From the NCBI GenBank assembly GCA_032173965.1, contig CM063283.1, forward strand, positions 35,007,743 through 35,071,742: DNA of 64,000 nucleotides, read 5' to 3'. Position 1 is the stretch's first letter. Every line of letters starts with the position of its first letter. The notes below the pieces were generated by a model, which saw only the letters and a program-made list of their open reading frames with translations, did not search any database and had not been told where the DNA came from. The stretch is from Sitta carolinensis (taxonomy: Eukaryota > Chordata > Aves > Passeriformes > Sittidae). The position numbers were made by a program, and so were the translations under genes. Positions 25,001-37,600 of the stretch are shown here, in pieces.

Positions 25001-28000
25001 ACAAGGAAGAACTAGGGACAGCCTCGGGAAAGGAAGTAGGCTCTGGGTAAGGTTAGCTACAGAAGGGTTATCAGTTATTATCCTTGCAGTGGTCACTGCC
25101 ACATCACGTAGCTCTCTTGAATACATATTTTTAATCCATAGTTTTCAAAGAGGCTCTTCAGATATTTAAGAAGTTTTGCTCTGTTTTTTTTTTTTTTGTT
25201 TTTGTTTTCTGATGTTCTTTGAGGTTTGATGATAAGAAAACCTGAATGTAGTGAAAGCAATCTACAGTGTATTAAAAATACTTTGTCCTTTCAGCTCTTT
25301 CCTATATTTTCTCTTTTTAATCTGAATGCTGCTTTAGCTCTCTTAGTTTTCACTGGAGGGATATATTAGGGTCATGTCCAGCTTGCTGAGTAATTACTTG
25401 TAGTTGTTCATGCTATGTTCTTATTGAGCTTCAAGGCTTATAAAACACATGCTTCCTTTTCTTGTTTTCAATAAGTTCACATTTGGCCTTTAAATAATAG
25501 ATTGAAAATAAGCCAAAATTAGCTCTAAGGATAATTTGCCTTCTGATGTTACAACTTCAATAGTTTTGTCACTGGCATAAGGGACAGCTAGTGAAACTAA
25601 AGAATTGAATTTGTCCATGACTGAATTCTTGTGGGAAGCTGTTAGTGACAGGTCCATTAGATGAGAAGCAGACAAAGATGAATTCATTTGGAAAATGGTT
25701 AATCTTTGCTGTGGTTTTTGGATTTTTTTTGGGGGGTGGTGGGTTTTTTTTATTTTTATCAGGCTGTATAGGAAGTCTGAACTACTTGACATTATCTTCA
25801 TCAGTGCTCTTTTGTTGTCAAATGACCTGACATGTGACAAATATCTGTAACTCAGAGTTGTGTTGCCTGTCTTTTCACTAAGTATATTCTAAGTGAGTAA
25901 ACTCATTTAAAGAATCATACTACAGATTACAGATGTGGCAGTACTGAAAAGACCAGCTTTTACATATAGGGATATTGCCTGTTTCCCATTAGCTATTCAA
26001 ACTAGAAGGTTCAAGTTACCTTTTTTTATAAGTGTGGTTAACTTTTCTTTGCCTTTCTGTTGAACAGCCTTCTCTTTCTAAATACAGAGAATAAAAACAC
26101 TCTCATAAATCAGAGTGGAAATAAAATTCAAGCATCTTTTCTCTGTACATAACATATATAAGCAGCATACTGTTAAGATAGTTGGAGTGGCCCCTAAAGC
26201 CAAAGTGTGTAAAGATTCTGAGTTGAACTTCCCATTTTCACTTGCGTGAACTGACTCTGAAAGTTTGTGTAAACATGTGATTTTATCAAAAATCACAAAT
26301 ATATCACCTAAGAATGAAAAAATATTGTTGCCAGGCCTTCTCTCATATAACTGTATTCAGGATACGTGGCTCAGAGTGAAACAGGCTTGACATCCAAGTA
26401 GGAGGTCAGTTTTTTTAAGTTTGTTAATGTAATGCATGGAGAAAATACTTTTTTAAAGTCTTCTATTTGGTCAGTCTTTTAAGAAATCATGGAGATGAAC
26501 TAACTATTCACTTCATATCACCAGTGGTTTCTACAATCACTGCTGTATCAGCTCCTTAGTCTGTGTTTCTCAAGTTCAGGTTCCCAGGTCTCTGTCTCCA
26601 GTGCTAAGTTTCAGTGGTTATGCAAAAATGCTGAGCACTTGTCCTACTTTATCTATGCTGCTTATTCAGTAATTAATTGATTTCCTGCTCCTTGGCTCTG
26701 TTTGGACCACTCTAGTTGGCTTTCCAAGAAATCTGTCCAAACCCTAAATACTCTAGTGTGGGTGGTAGGCAGGCAGTACAGTCATTTATTTGGCTTTGGA
26801 TACAAACAGTCCTGACAACATTGACATCTCACCAGTGCAGCACAACTTGCCATGTGGGAATTCCTCTTCTAGAGGTGCTTCTTTTAGAGTGTGAATTGCC
26901 TCATCTGTTCAAAGGACATGAAAAAAAAAAAAAATCCTCAAAATTAGGGCTTCTGGGCTTTCCCTTTGCTTGTGGTCTTTTTGCAGTGGATTGCCCAGGG
27001 TCAGGTTCTTGATTAACATCTAATGTTGCACATTCTGATTTGCCCAATTCATAAACAGATAGCAAAAAATTACTACACTTCCTCTACTAAAAAATGTCAG
27101 TTTTAGTATTATTTTTAAATTATGCAATATCAAAAGAATGCTTTTTCAACAAATGCTGTCAAGAAGTAAAAACTAGGACTGCTGTGTACAGTGTAAAACC
27201 ATTGAGATTTTTTACTTCAGATACTATTCCTTCATTTAAACTTTTTTTTTTTTTTTTTTTGCAGTCTCACTTTATTTCTGCGCTGACAGTGGTGTTCGTG
27301 AACTCCAAATCCCTCTCTTCACTTAAGATTGATGACACACCAGTAGATGATCCATCTCTTAAGGTTCTGGTGGCTAACAACAGTGACACACTCAAACTGT
27401 TGAAAATGAGCAGTTGTCCTCATGTTTCTCCAGCTGGTAAGCTACTGTAGTTTTGGGGTTAGCCTGATTGGGATTTTTTGGTTGGTTGGTTGAGATTTTT
27501 TAATGCATGCGTTAAATTCTGTCTGAAACCAGTACACCTCTGAAAAAATAGGGGTAGGGTAAGAGGGAAGATGAGGATGGTATTAACAGCAACTGTACCT
27601 GAATAATGTACTTTCAGCTGGTGGGCAGTCCATCTATCCTACCACTTCACAGTGACTATTGAGCTAATAATAAAATAGTGCATGTCTGTTGTGGGCAAAT
27701 AGTTAATCTCATTTGGAACTTAATGAGAAGATATCAAATTGATTGTGCACTATTTGTGCAATGACACATATATGATAAAGCTTTTTTTGAAAAGAGTTTC
27801 TTTTCCATACTTCATTATGTGTGGGTTTTGGCTGTTGCTATGCTATGGATTAAGAAGATGCTGGTTTCGTCATTCTGAAAGAAAGTCATTGTTGGAGAAT
27901 AACTGCAGACAGCATCAAAAAGGGGAGATGAGGCTGAGCTGTGCAAAACTTCTGTCACCAGATGTACTTGTCCAACACTTTTAAGTGTGTCTGTAACAAC

Positions 28001-30190
28001 AATGAAGCCAGCTCGTACCAGAATGAAATCACTCAAGATTGTTGAAGTTCACAGAATTAACATTTGTGGTAGACTTAATGCAACACACAGGAAGTTTAAG
28101 ATTTATTCACAGCCCATCAGCTTAACACTTACATTTTTTCACTGAGAAAATGAAGAGGAATTGTAAATTAAATCCTGGCAACTTCGTAGGATTCCTCTTC
28201 TGAGATGAGTACAAACTATAGAAACCATAACACTGTAGCTTTCTTCATGCAAATGCATTGCAGCTGTAAATGCTAGATACATTATCTGTCAAATTCACCA
28301 GCAGGATTCCTTAAAGGGGAAAGGGGAAAGCAGTACTGTTGAAGAGGGCATGTTATTGTAGTGATAACAAACAAAACAAACTTAATACCTTTTGCAAGTG
28401 TAGCTCTCAGATAAAACCTGTTGTTTGGTTTTGTGTAAAGAAATCCTGAAAATGCAGGACTGACTTTTTTTGCACTAGCCTGATCCAGCAAAGTATTCAT
28501 GGAATTAACTGCAATATTGTCTCTTCCAAAGCTTTCTAATCTTAGATGGGTGTTGTTTAAATTGGCTGGAGGGACTGGCTTTTCCATTTAAAATTGTTTT
28601 TGGAGAATCCTTGTGTCTGAGGAGTACAAGAGCCTTAACATGTCTGTCAGGAGGAAAAGGCTTCAGCACTAATTTGTCACTAGGCGGAGAGTAATTTCCT
28701 TGGACTTGGATTGAAGAGTAACCTGTCAGTTCTGGCGCACTTTGTTGGTTTGTGGGTAATCCTTGCTAGAAGGCTTCATTGGAACATCATAAACTTGATA
28801 ATTTGGGAGGAGACATGGGTGTGTTCTGATTGATGTATCTTGCATGGTTTTAAATTGAAGGAACAATGGGTAAAAGAAATGGTCATGCCTGTTTAAGGAG
28901 CACAACTGCAATTGTTCTTCATGGAGGATGAATAGATTGCAGTAAAATTTATTAGTAACAAAACTATGGAATGCTAAGCAAACAGTAGGAGAGTTTAATT
29001 GCTTAATTCAGGTATGAGTTGCCTCGAGATGGAGAAAAAAATGGATGCACTGGGTTTGCATGGCACTGTTTTGTGGAGCAGTGAAGGGGCTACAGGAGTG
29101 GCTTCTGTGAAAACTGCCAGAAGCTTCCCAAACAGAGTCAAGGCCAAGCCCATCAGTGACAGTGGTAGTGCCTCTGGGATAACCTGTTTAAGAAGGGGGA
29201 AAAGATCCTGCAGGAGAGCAATTGCAGCAGGAGATAGGAGTGAGAATATATGAGCGAAACAACTCTGCAGACACCAAGGTCATTGAAGAAGGAGGGGCAG
29301 GAGGTGCTCCAGGTGCTAGAACTGAGATTCCTGTGCAGCCTATGCTGAGTTAGCTGTATCCCTGCAGCCACAGTGGAGCAGAGATCCACCTGCAGCCTGT
29401 GGAGGACCTCATGTTGAACAGGTGGATGCCTGAAGGAGGCTGTGTCCCTGTGGGAAGCCCATGCTGGAAGAGTCTCTTGGAAGCACTTGAGAGAGGAGCC
29501 CATGCTTGAGCAGGTTTGATGGCAGGAATTAACCATGTGTGGAACACTGGAGTCTGTTCCTGAAGGAATGCATGCCATGGAAAAGACCCATGCTGGAGCA
29601 GTTCGTGAAGAACTGCAGCCTGAGAAGGATTCCTGCTGGAGAAGTTCATGGGGAACTGCTCTCATATAAGGGACTCCATGGTAGAGCCAGGAAAGAGTGT
29701 GAGGGGGTCTCCCCCAAGAGGAGGAAGGAGTGGCAGAGACAGTGTCTGAAGAACTGACTACAGCCCCCATTGCCTGGCCCCCTGTGCTACTGGGAGGGAA
29801 GGAGGTAGAGAAAACCATGAGGAAGTTAAGCCTCAGAAGAACAAAGGAGTGAGGGGAAGGTGTGTTAAGATTCAGTTTTATTTCTCATTGCCCTGCTCTG
29901 ATTCAATTGATAATAAATTGATTTCCCCGAGTCGAGTCTGTTTTATCCATGATGGTAATTGGTGAGTGATCTCTCCCTGTCACCCTTCTCTTCACTCTTG
30001 AGTTTTTAAATGTATTATCTCTCCCCTGCCCCCCTGGGGAAGGGAGTGATTGTTTGGCTTTGGTGGGCACCTGGTGTCCAGGGAGGGACAACCCACCAAG
30101 TGGAGCAAAAGAAAGAAGCTGGTATGTGGATAGTTGGCTTCAAGAGCAGGTAGGCTGCAAAAATGAGACTCTTGAAGGAAAATGTGACCT

Positions 30191-30228
<38 letters not shown>

Positions 30229-32927
30229 TAATGGGAATATTATAATTAGCAGGCTGCTATAAATGTGGAAAAACTATATTAAACAAAAAGGGCTGTGAGT
30301 TGAAAAACTAATTACTTAGAGATGCAGTTAAAATGTCTTCAGATTGGAGGAGGGGGGAATGTTCATTACTAGGTCAGTTCTTGAGAAATTTTTAGTGAAG
30401 GAAAGAAAAGAGTAATGAAAGTAGAGCAAGAGAGACTCCACTACTGCAGGGATAAAAGAAAAAGATTGATATCAAACAGTGAATTGCTCTAAGTTACTGT
30501 ACAAAGATTAAGAAGTACATTTGAGTTTGGTGTGCAGAAACAAAGGCAGTGATGTATTTCTAATCTTTGTGAGCTAGTACGAAGTTTCTTCTGTTTGTTT
30601 TTTCCACTCTGAAATACTAACTGTTGTAACAGAGGTAACAAACAGGTGGCATTTCTGCTGTAGCATGGGGGTAGGAAGGCTGCTTCTCTTAGAGTGGGAG
30701 CTGGGAAGCAGAGCAGGTGTCAGGTGTGCCTGCATCAGGGACATCATGGGTCAGGGATTTTTTTGAAGCAACTCTGTGCAGTAAGATCAGAGAGCAGAGT
30801 TATTTACCTCTCAGTGACACAAAGGTGTAGGCAGTGCCTTCATGTTCCGTGAAGTACATGGGCTCCAGGCAGGCCATCTAGTAGTAGTAGCAGCTTACAC
30901 TGTGCTCATTGTCAGCTCTGTATGTAGGATGCATAACTGCATTGACAGACCGTGCATATCCAGTTCTAGACCCATAAAAATCACAGTAAGTTGAACCCCA
31001 GCTCTTCCCTTTTTGCATTTCATTGATCCATAATGTACCTCTAAAGTTAACAAAGATTATTTGTGGAAGGATGGCAGCCAGGACAACAAGCTTTGTTGAG
31101 ATGAGAAAGTGTACATGGATCTTGAAACTGCCTAAAATACTTATATTTCAACAGACCTAGGTATTCTGAAGCAGCATGTCTGAGTTTCCTTAGAGAGTGA
31201 TCATAGTAACCCTTTTGATTCATGCAGTGTTTTTGCAGTGATTTTTTTAAGAAAGTGTTTCTGTGCTCAGTATAGGCTTTTCTTAAGTTTAATAGCTGCA
31301 CCTTAAAGTAAATGCTATTTTCTGAATTTCTTCCTGTGGCTTCAGAACTATAGTGTATTGAGCTCAGGTTTTCAGTTCCATGTTAAATGCTATGTTCTCA
31401 TCCCCTCTATTAATGGAAAGGCCGTATCCTACATTTCATGCAGTTTTCTGGGTCACATAAAATGCAGAGGACCGTATGCTGTTCATAGTGCTTTTTATAT
31501 TTTTCAGTACTGTTACCAGTATAATACCATCGCTCGTATCTACAAATAGTACGAGTGGAAACCTTAGACTGACCCGGATCCTCTTTTTAATGTTTTTGTC
31601 TTCTGTGAGCAGCAGATTGTGTTGAATCATTAAAGAGAGTCTGAAAATTGCTGTTCTAGAAATTACTGCTCCAAATTTCTAGTGTTTTGCCTCTTCTTTC
31701 CTGTAGCTTTTGCAAATTTAAGCATTTATAAAAAATAAATACTGACAGCAGCAGCTTCTCTATTGAATTAAAATCTTATGTTCATTTTACTTTTGTTTTA
31801 TGTTTGCTTTCTTCAGATGACAAATTTCATTCACAGTTGCTTGGTCAGCCACAGAGCAGTCAGCAGATTTTCCAGAACTGGCTAAGGAAATAATTTTATC
31901 ATGAGTAAGGACCTTTTATAAAAATGAGGTTGAGTATATGTGGTCTTACAACAGGGCAGAACAGTCTGAATATGCTATTTTTATCACATCTGTTTATGTA
32001 TTTGTTCATTTATGATTCCCAGCAAAACAGAGATGTAGTCATATCGTGTGTGCATGTGTCTTACATGTAGGTATGAAGAAGTCACAAGGTCTTGCTTGTG
32101 AAAGTGATTAATATTCAGGTTGTCCAGTATGATTTGGTTTTGATTTAAGCGCTTGGTTGCACGTTTGAAATAGGTGCCCATAGAACCCCCCTTGACACAC
32201 ATAAACAAATCCCCTCCTGTGTCTTGTTCAGTCATCAGTGCCTTTATCTGTGCAACCCCTTGCATAATGTTCTCTTCTCGCAGGTATCCTTTGTGTGGCT
32301 GACCAGTGCCATGGCTTGCGTGAGCTGGCGCTGAACTACCACCTGCTGAGTGATGAGCTGCTGCTTGCTTTGTCTTCTGAGAAACACGTCAGGTTAGAAC
32401 ACTTGCGCATTGATGTTGTCAGTGAAAATCCCGGACAGACTCAGTTCCACACGATTCAGAAGAGCAGCTGGGACGCTTTCATCAAGCATTCTCCTAAAGT
32501 AAATTTAGTCATGTACTTTTTCTTGTATGAGGAGGAGTTTGACCCGTTCTTTCGTTACGAGATCCCTGTCACTCACCTTTACTTCGGAAGGTCGGTCAGC
32601 AAGGACGTGCTGGGCCGCGTGGGGATGACGTGCCCGCGGCTGGTTGAACTGGTGGTGTGTGCCAATGGATTACGGCCGCTGGACGAGGAGCTGATCTGCA
32701 TCGCGGAGCGGTGCAAGTACCTGTCGGCCGTGGGCCTCGGAGAATGTGAAGTCTCTTGCAGTGCCTTTGTTGAGTTTGTGAAGATGTGTGGCGGTCGCCT
32801 CTCTCAGCTCTCTATTATGGAGGAAGTTTTGATTCCTGATCAGAAATACAGCTTAGAGCAGATTCACTGGGAAGTTTCAAAGCATCTTGGTAGAGTCTGG
32901 TTCCCAGACATGATGCCCACTTGGTAA
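21720..32927 (+). CDS. FBXL3: FBXL3, F-box/LRR protein targeting cryptochromes; one-base frameshift at end of exon 2
   Basis: Substrate receptor of an SCF (SKP1-CUL1) ubiquitin ligase that sends nuclear CRY1/CRY2 to the proteasome and so sets circadian period. Coding exons are 21720-22081, 24145-24267, 27265-27436 and 32284-32927. The F-box ([14 protein letters not shown]) lies near residues 45-85, followed by leucine-rich repeats. The C-terminus is M-M-P-T-W; the last Trp enters the CRY FAD pocket in the mammalian complex. The expected product is 433 residues (human 428), the extra five in the N-terminal tail. Exon 2 has 362 coding bases instead of 363: AGC-TTA-AG meets GTG-GAC of exon 3 out of phase, and the strictly spliced frame stops about 20 codons later. 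All other exons are in perfect frame and highly conserved, so either an assembly error or a very recent lesion is indicated. Confidence 0.95.
22082..24144 (+). other. FBXL3 intron 2 (2.1 kb)
   Basis: Contains the strongly strand-biased G/T tract at about 22,307-22,443 and otherwise AT-rich unique-looking sequence. Confidence 0.7.
22307..22443 (+). repeat. G/T-only strand-asymmetric tract
   Basis: About 135 bases made almost only of G and T on the top strand, with TTTGTTTT and GGTTGGT units but no fixed period. Confidence 0.8.
24145..24267 (+). CDS. FBXL3: FBXL3 second coding exon
   Basis: 41 codons, phase 0 at both ends, starting [12 protein letters not shown] and ending S-F-M-D-L-P-K. The acceptor is gttttaag and the donor gtattt. 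Its phase 0 start proves that the previous exon should end on a codon boundary. Confidence 0.95.
24268..27264 (+). other. FBXL3 intron 3 (3.0 kb)
   Basis: AT-rich with T and A runs (for example T14 near 25,184 and A14 near 26,922). It ends in a T20 tract just before the acceptor gcag. No gene or recognised element. Confidence 0.7.
27265..27436 (+). CDS. FBXL3: FBXL3 third coding exon (LRRs)
   Basis: 172 bases, entered in phase 0 and leaving in phase 1. It begins [15 protein letters not shown] and ends S-C-P-H-V-S-P-A plus a split Gly. The donor is gtaagc. Confidence 0.95.
29051..30098 (+). mobile_element. Solo ERVL-type LTR (songbird family), copy 1, sense in FBXL3 intron 4
   Basis: About 1.05 kb with the features of the songbird ERVL LTR: GGCTTCTGTGAAAACTG near the start, CCTCTGGGATAACCTGTTTA, GCAGACACCAAGGTCATTGA, repeated CATGCTGGAG-type units, an AATAAA at 29912-29917 followed by GAGTCTGTTTTATCC, and GGTGGGCACCTGGTGTCCAG near the end. 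It is homologous along its length to the copy at 42.8 kb. I see no gag/pol body and no clear target duplication. The family name is from memory; the relationship of the two copies is read from the sequence. Confidence 0.85.
29912..29917 (+). terminator. AATAAA inside sense LTR of FBXL3 intron 4
   Basis: The hexamer lies at the usual poly(A) place in the LTR, in the same direction as FBXL3 transcription and followed by a T/G-rich segment. It is a potential premature poly(A) site. Confidence 0.5.
30194..30227 (+). repeat. T34 homopolymer
   Basis: Uninterrupted T run about 100 bases after the LTR, in the FBXL3 sense strand. Its length is likely polymorphic and error-prone. Confidence 0.9.
31817..31904 (+). 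other. Candidate alternative exon in FBXL3 intron 4
   Basis: A strong pyrimidine tract and acceptor (TTTGCTTTCTTCAG) precede 88 bases that end at a good donor (A before GTAAGG). Spliced to the preceding FBXL3 exon (phase 1), the segment reads [15 protein letters not shown] then [10 protein letters not shown] and stops at TAA 31891-31893. Inclusion would truncate FBXL3 after the first LRRs. There is no expression evidence; it could be a chance cryptic exon. Confidence 0.35.
32284..32927 (+). CDS. FBXL3: FBXL3 last coding exon (CRY-binding LRRs and C-terminal tail)
   Basis: 644 bases entered in phase 1: a split Gly, then [10 protein letters not shown]. It ends W-F-P-D-M-M-P-T-W and TAA at 32925-32927. 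The Cys at the position of human C358 (the After-hours site) is present in A-E-R-C. The residue matching human I364 (the Overtime site) is Val in L-S-A-V-G-L-G. Confidence 0.96.
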
Positions 32928-34650
32928 AGCCCTCAAAAGACTCCAAGGCTAGTGGAGTAGCACCTTAAACCCAAGCTTACCACATTGCAATTTCCTGTAT
33001 AAGCTTATTTAATACTATAGATTTTACTGCAAGTTAATTAATGGCTTGATTAGATAATTAATTTTTCTTCCAAAAATTGTTTTGGAATGTAAGAAGGAAA
33101 AATTGAGTTCACAGCTCCAAAACTTGTTTTCATACAAACAAAATTCATGTTTCTGTTCTAGATTTATTCTTTGTCATTAAAAGTGACCTCAAAGGTTTTT
33201 GGAAATAAAAATTATTTAAAATATTGAAACGCACTTGCAAAATACCATATTTTAATATGCTGTTTTTCTTTGATTTAGAATAGTAGTATTGGACATAATC
33301 ATATTTGATCTTAAAAAGCCAAACAAAACCCCACCAAAATTGCATGCTTTGGTTGCAGGCTGTAGCATTTCTAAATCCAGTCACCTCGATGACAAGATGG
33401 TGATTATAAGAAGTGTTTAGTAGCCTGTGAAATACGCACATTCTGTTAAGTCATAAAGGCAAGAGCAATACACAATAATAAGTTTAGACAAGTAGTAAGT
33501 TTACCACCTTATTCAGCAGATTATTAGATCCATCTAAAATGTATTTAGAGTGCTAACAACCAGTAGTGTGAGCTACCAAAAGCGGTGTGGGGTTTTTCCC
33601 ACCCTCTATGCATTTTAATGTAGTTTGCTTATGGGGTCTCAGATCTGAGTCTAAACCTGTTTTAAGGTATTATATGTCTAGCTCAGGAAGCGAAAGCATT
33701 CTGGGGAAAAATGTAGATACATTGTATTTAAAACCACACTGGAGTTAATGAGCTTTTCTTGCACATTAACCGGTTTGGCAGCATACAGTGAGATGGAATA
33801 ATGTATGGTTTGTGAAATGAACCCAGCAATGTTACTCTGATGACGTGGGTATGAGCAGTGGGAGGTGAGAAAGGTAAAATTTGTTGACCAAGAACCTTTT
33901 CACAAAACCCTAGACCTTTTGGCTGCTTTCAGTTTGACAGAAATGACATTGCAACAGTTGCTTAAGCTGTATAAACTAACTGTATACTGTAAATCTGTTT
34001 CAGAAATGTTTATGTATAAAGTGAATGTTTGATAGATAATTTTTGTATACCTTTAATTCAGCTAGTTCTGTCACTTCATAATATTTAAGAACTCTAAAGG
34101 AGTAGACTTGGTAAAGTAGAGCAATAGGCAAAAATTTGTTTCAAAGATTTGATAGATCAGTTTTATTAAAGAAAGTTTTTAGTTTTAAGTGGTGTAAGCA
34201 AGACACTGCCTATGATCTGGATGTGGCTTGTGACTTCATTTCTTACTGCCAACAGTTATTTTCTCTTTGAGGTTACTGATGGTAACACTGAAGTGCTGCC
34301 CAGACAGCTACATGTTTGAGAGATGGGGTCAGCCCTCAGCAAGGCAGAGCTGCCCCCGTGGGCTGGGTTGAGCTTAGCTGGAGGCTGCTTCTCACTTGAG
34401 CTGTACAGCCCCTTCTGGTAGTAAGTAGATTTCATTCATCTCTGATTTCAGTCATGTTTATCCAAATGTATAATTTAGTGTAATACACTTATGAGTGTAT
34501 TTAAGTTCATAACTATATTTTGAGCAAACAATGCTCAGCGGACTGGACATCTTTATAGGGGAGTTGTATGTTTCTGTAGAGCTCTGATTTAAAAATTGCA
34601 TTTTATTAAATACGCGGTTTTTGTATTAGAATTTGTTAAATTAATGTAAT
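32928..34650 (+). other. FBXL3: FBXL3 3' untranslated region, end approximate
   Basis: AT-rich and without a gene. Candidate poly(A) signals are AATAAA at 33204-33209 and ATTAAA at 34605-34610; the later one would give a long 3'UTR. Confidence 0.55.
34605..34610 (+). terminator. Distal poly(A) signal candidate (ATTAAA) of FBXL3
   Basis: Variant hexamer followed by a T/G-containing stretch. The proximal AATAAA at 33204 is the alternative. Confidence 0.4.
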
Positions 34651-37600
34651 ACTATAATTTGCTTTTATTTGTACAAAAGATGTCAATATATTTAGTCCGT
34701 AAAAGTAAAAAAAGCTCTGTGTCTTTTATAACCCAACTCAGAATTGCCTGTATGAGAAAGGTGGAGTAACACTTGTAGTCTGGGGAATAGGATTTAGTTT
34801 TCACTAAATTAATGTGAAATAATACCATTAGTAACAGTGCCAAAACCTCTTTGGACCTTGACTGCAGGTGTCTCGATGCTGGCAAGGTAAGTTGCCAGCA
34901 TGTTGGTAGTGGGAATAACTGAAAGGCAGGCACAACCTCAGTACCAGATCCCACTGCTGGAATTCACACCTTGAAACCCAGAGTGCTGCTGCTCACAGAG
35001 GCTTCTGTCAGACCCTGGTGTGAGAACATATTAGGAGCTGAAGGTGGCAGGGTTGGTTGTAGCAGAACCACTTCTCCAGCAAGGTAACTGGCTGGCTCTG
35101 AGAAGGCTCTGTTGTTATACCAACTTCAGAAAGCCCTTCCTGAATGCAACACCACATTATACCAGTTATCAAGATGTTCAGCACCAGGAAACTGCTTTAA
35201 AAGCAGTTGTGTCTCTCTTCCAGTAGAGGTCAGCAGTTTTTTATACATTGACTCAGTTACTGCATTCTTCATAAAAATAATCCAGCTATTAACATAAACT
35301 CGCCAGGCAAGCCAACAAGTGTTTTTTGAACAAATTCTGTACTTCTTATTTTGCATTCTACATGTTGAAACAAATTAATAGTAAGAGTATAAATATCATG
35401 GCACAAGTAGTAAAGAATACCACATATTCATGAAGTTCACTGGAAACAAGAGTGTCATAGATTTATCATTTTTCTCTGAGTTCACCTTTATATCTTATTT
35501 TAAGAATAACAAAACTCAGTGTTGGCTCAATTGTCCATTTTTGGGTAGGACTTAATGTGTGCAGTGACAAATCTTAACTGAATCCAAGTGGTTACAAGTT
35601 GCGATATTGATGGCAGCAGCTCTACTAATCCAGAACTGTGGGTGGGTTTTTCAGGGGGAAGGCAGCGAGTATTGGTACCAGTGATTTTCATTGCACTGCC
35701 CTCTGGGAAACAGGAGCAACACACTACATTTGACCTTGATGGATGATGAGCCAGGATCTGCTTTGCTGGAGAACCCTCCTGGAATGAAGTGTGCTTACCA
35801 CCCTGAGCAGCCCATGGGTGTGGCAGTGCAGCAGTTTTACACAAAACCACTGCAGACTTGGAAATTGTTGTAGTAGAGAATGTGAATCTTTGCCCTCAAG
35901 TGCAATGTGCATAAGAGCAGGGAGCAGAACCAAGCACAGTCCAAAGTGATGACTAAGCCCTGTATTCAAAGTGTGAGTAAAGACTGTGACAGTGACACAA
36001 TGCCAGGCTTATACTTGAGCCTGGCAGTTTGGACAGTCCCCTGGTTCCTACTGTTGGACAAGTGGTAATACCACATGGCTGTGAGTGAAATGAGATGAGA
36101 TCCTATCTATTTCTACTCCCTGTCTGACTTTCAGGAGGAGCCCATCCTTAAGAGTTTGAGGTGAATAGGTGGGTTTCAGTCACAAAGAGATCATCAGGTG
36201 CACAGACGCTGTTTGTGACATCTAACACTTCCTTTTTAAGTTATAAAAGTGTCACTCTTATGGATCTGTTCTGGATCTTGTCTAAACTGCAGAATTAGCC
36301 TATTCATCACCTCTGTGGTTTTTTGGATCTAACTCTGTAGGCCTAACTCAAGGATTGTCGAGACTGCCTACAGCAGAGCACTGCACTTAACAACTTTAAC
36401 TCATTCCAGTGCAGTGATTCCAGTTTAACTGCAACAACGGCATCTCTTTCAGGACTGCAGTTTGTAGTGGTGGAGTTTATTCCCACCCAGCTGTGCATTC
36501 AGTCTGGGAATTAATTAACACACAACCCTCACCCCCAGCTAAGAGATGCAAAGAAAGTGAGAGCTCTCCCTCCAACCCCTGTGCCCAGAAGGAATAAATA
36601 CTGGTCTCAAAAGGAACTCAGGTATGTTACATAAAGGGCAACTCCTACATTGACAGTTGATACCTTTAAACTGAGAATATAGTGTTCAAAGTGTGAAATG
36701 GACACATGTGGCTGCATGAAGGAATCCCCACATCATTGGCAGTGTCATCTGTGGACTCAGTTCTGTGATCTTATTTCCCCTTCAGAGCTTTGAACACTGG
36801 TATGTGATGTTGAGGCTTTTTGGACAAATGTGGGTTTAAAACCACTGAGGGTTTCAAAGTCATAAACACATGCATCAATGGGAATGGAACTTCTGTTTAC
36901 TGCAGCCCCTTTGCCTTCCCTAGAGCCTCCTGGGTTACCTTCCTGGTGCTGCTATGTGCTGCTTGGTTGTTGGCTAGGGTGAAACCATGACAGTATCTTA
37001 ATCCAAAGCTGAGCTCAGGCACAGGGGCCTGTGACTGGCTAAAGACTCAAATTTTTCAATCTGAGCCAAAATACAAAGTTTCACCTAGCAGCTTGAAGAC
37101 AGGTATGTTCATCCCCTCATTCCTCTCATTACACAATAATGCAATTCAACTAATTAATTTTTTTTTTAATACAAGGATAATTTTCTGCCATTCTTACTAT
37201 TTGGATGCAAGCATTGTGTACTCTCCTCTCTGGCTGCAGCAGGCTATTATCTTAGCTCAAGCCAAATTAAACTGCAGGGTTGGGTTCCCGTGTTCCTGCT
37301 TGGCCACAAGACAGCAACAACCTCTGCAGGAGTAGTATTCATTTCACAGCTAGTTTAAAAAAAAAAAGAATCAAAGTGAGCAGTGGACACTTGGAGATGA
37401 TTACACTGCTGCAGCTGTGGTTTTTCTGTGTGCAGGCACCTTAGTAGTCTCCAAAAAGTCAGTGTTCCTCTGGCTTTGGTCCCTCGGGTTTAAAGGGAAC
37501 TAACCAGTTGCCAAGGTGCTCTAGGCTGAACCTGGAATGCGACTCCAGGACAGCACAGCACCACTACTGCAAACATCAGTGCCAGCAAGAGGCTGCAGTC

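Larger units (their letters stand above)
27437..32283 (+). other. FBXL3 intron 4 (4.8 kb)
   Basis: Holds a sense-oriented solo LTR (29.05-30.10 kb), a T34 run (30,194) and a candidate alternative exon (31,817-31,904). Confidence 0.75.

Noticed and set aside
29153..29818. 221-codon minus-strand open frame
   Set aside because: It lies antisense within the solo LTR and reads its repeated units; no protein family resemblance.
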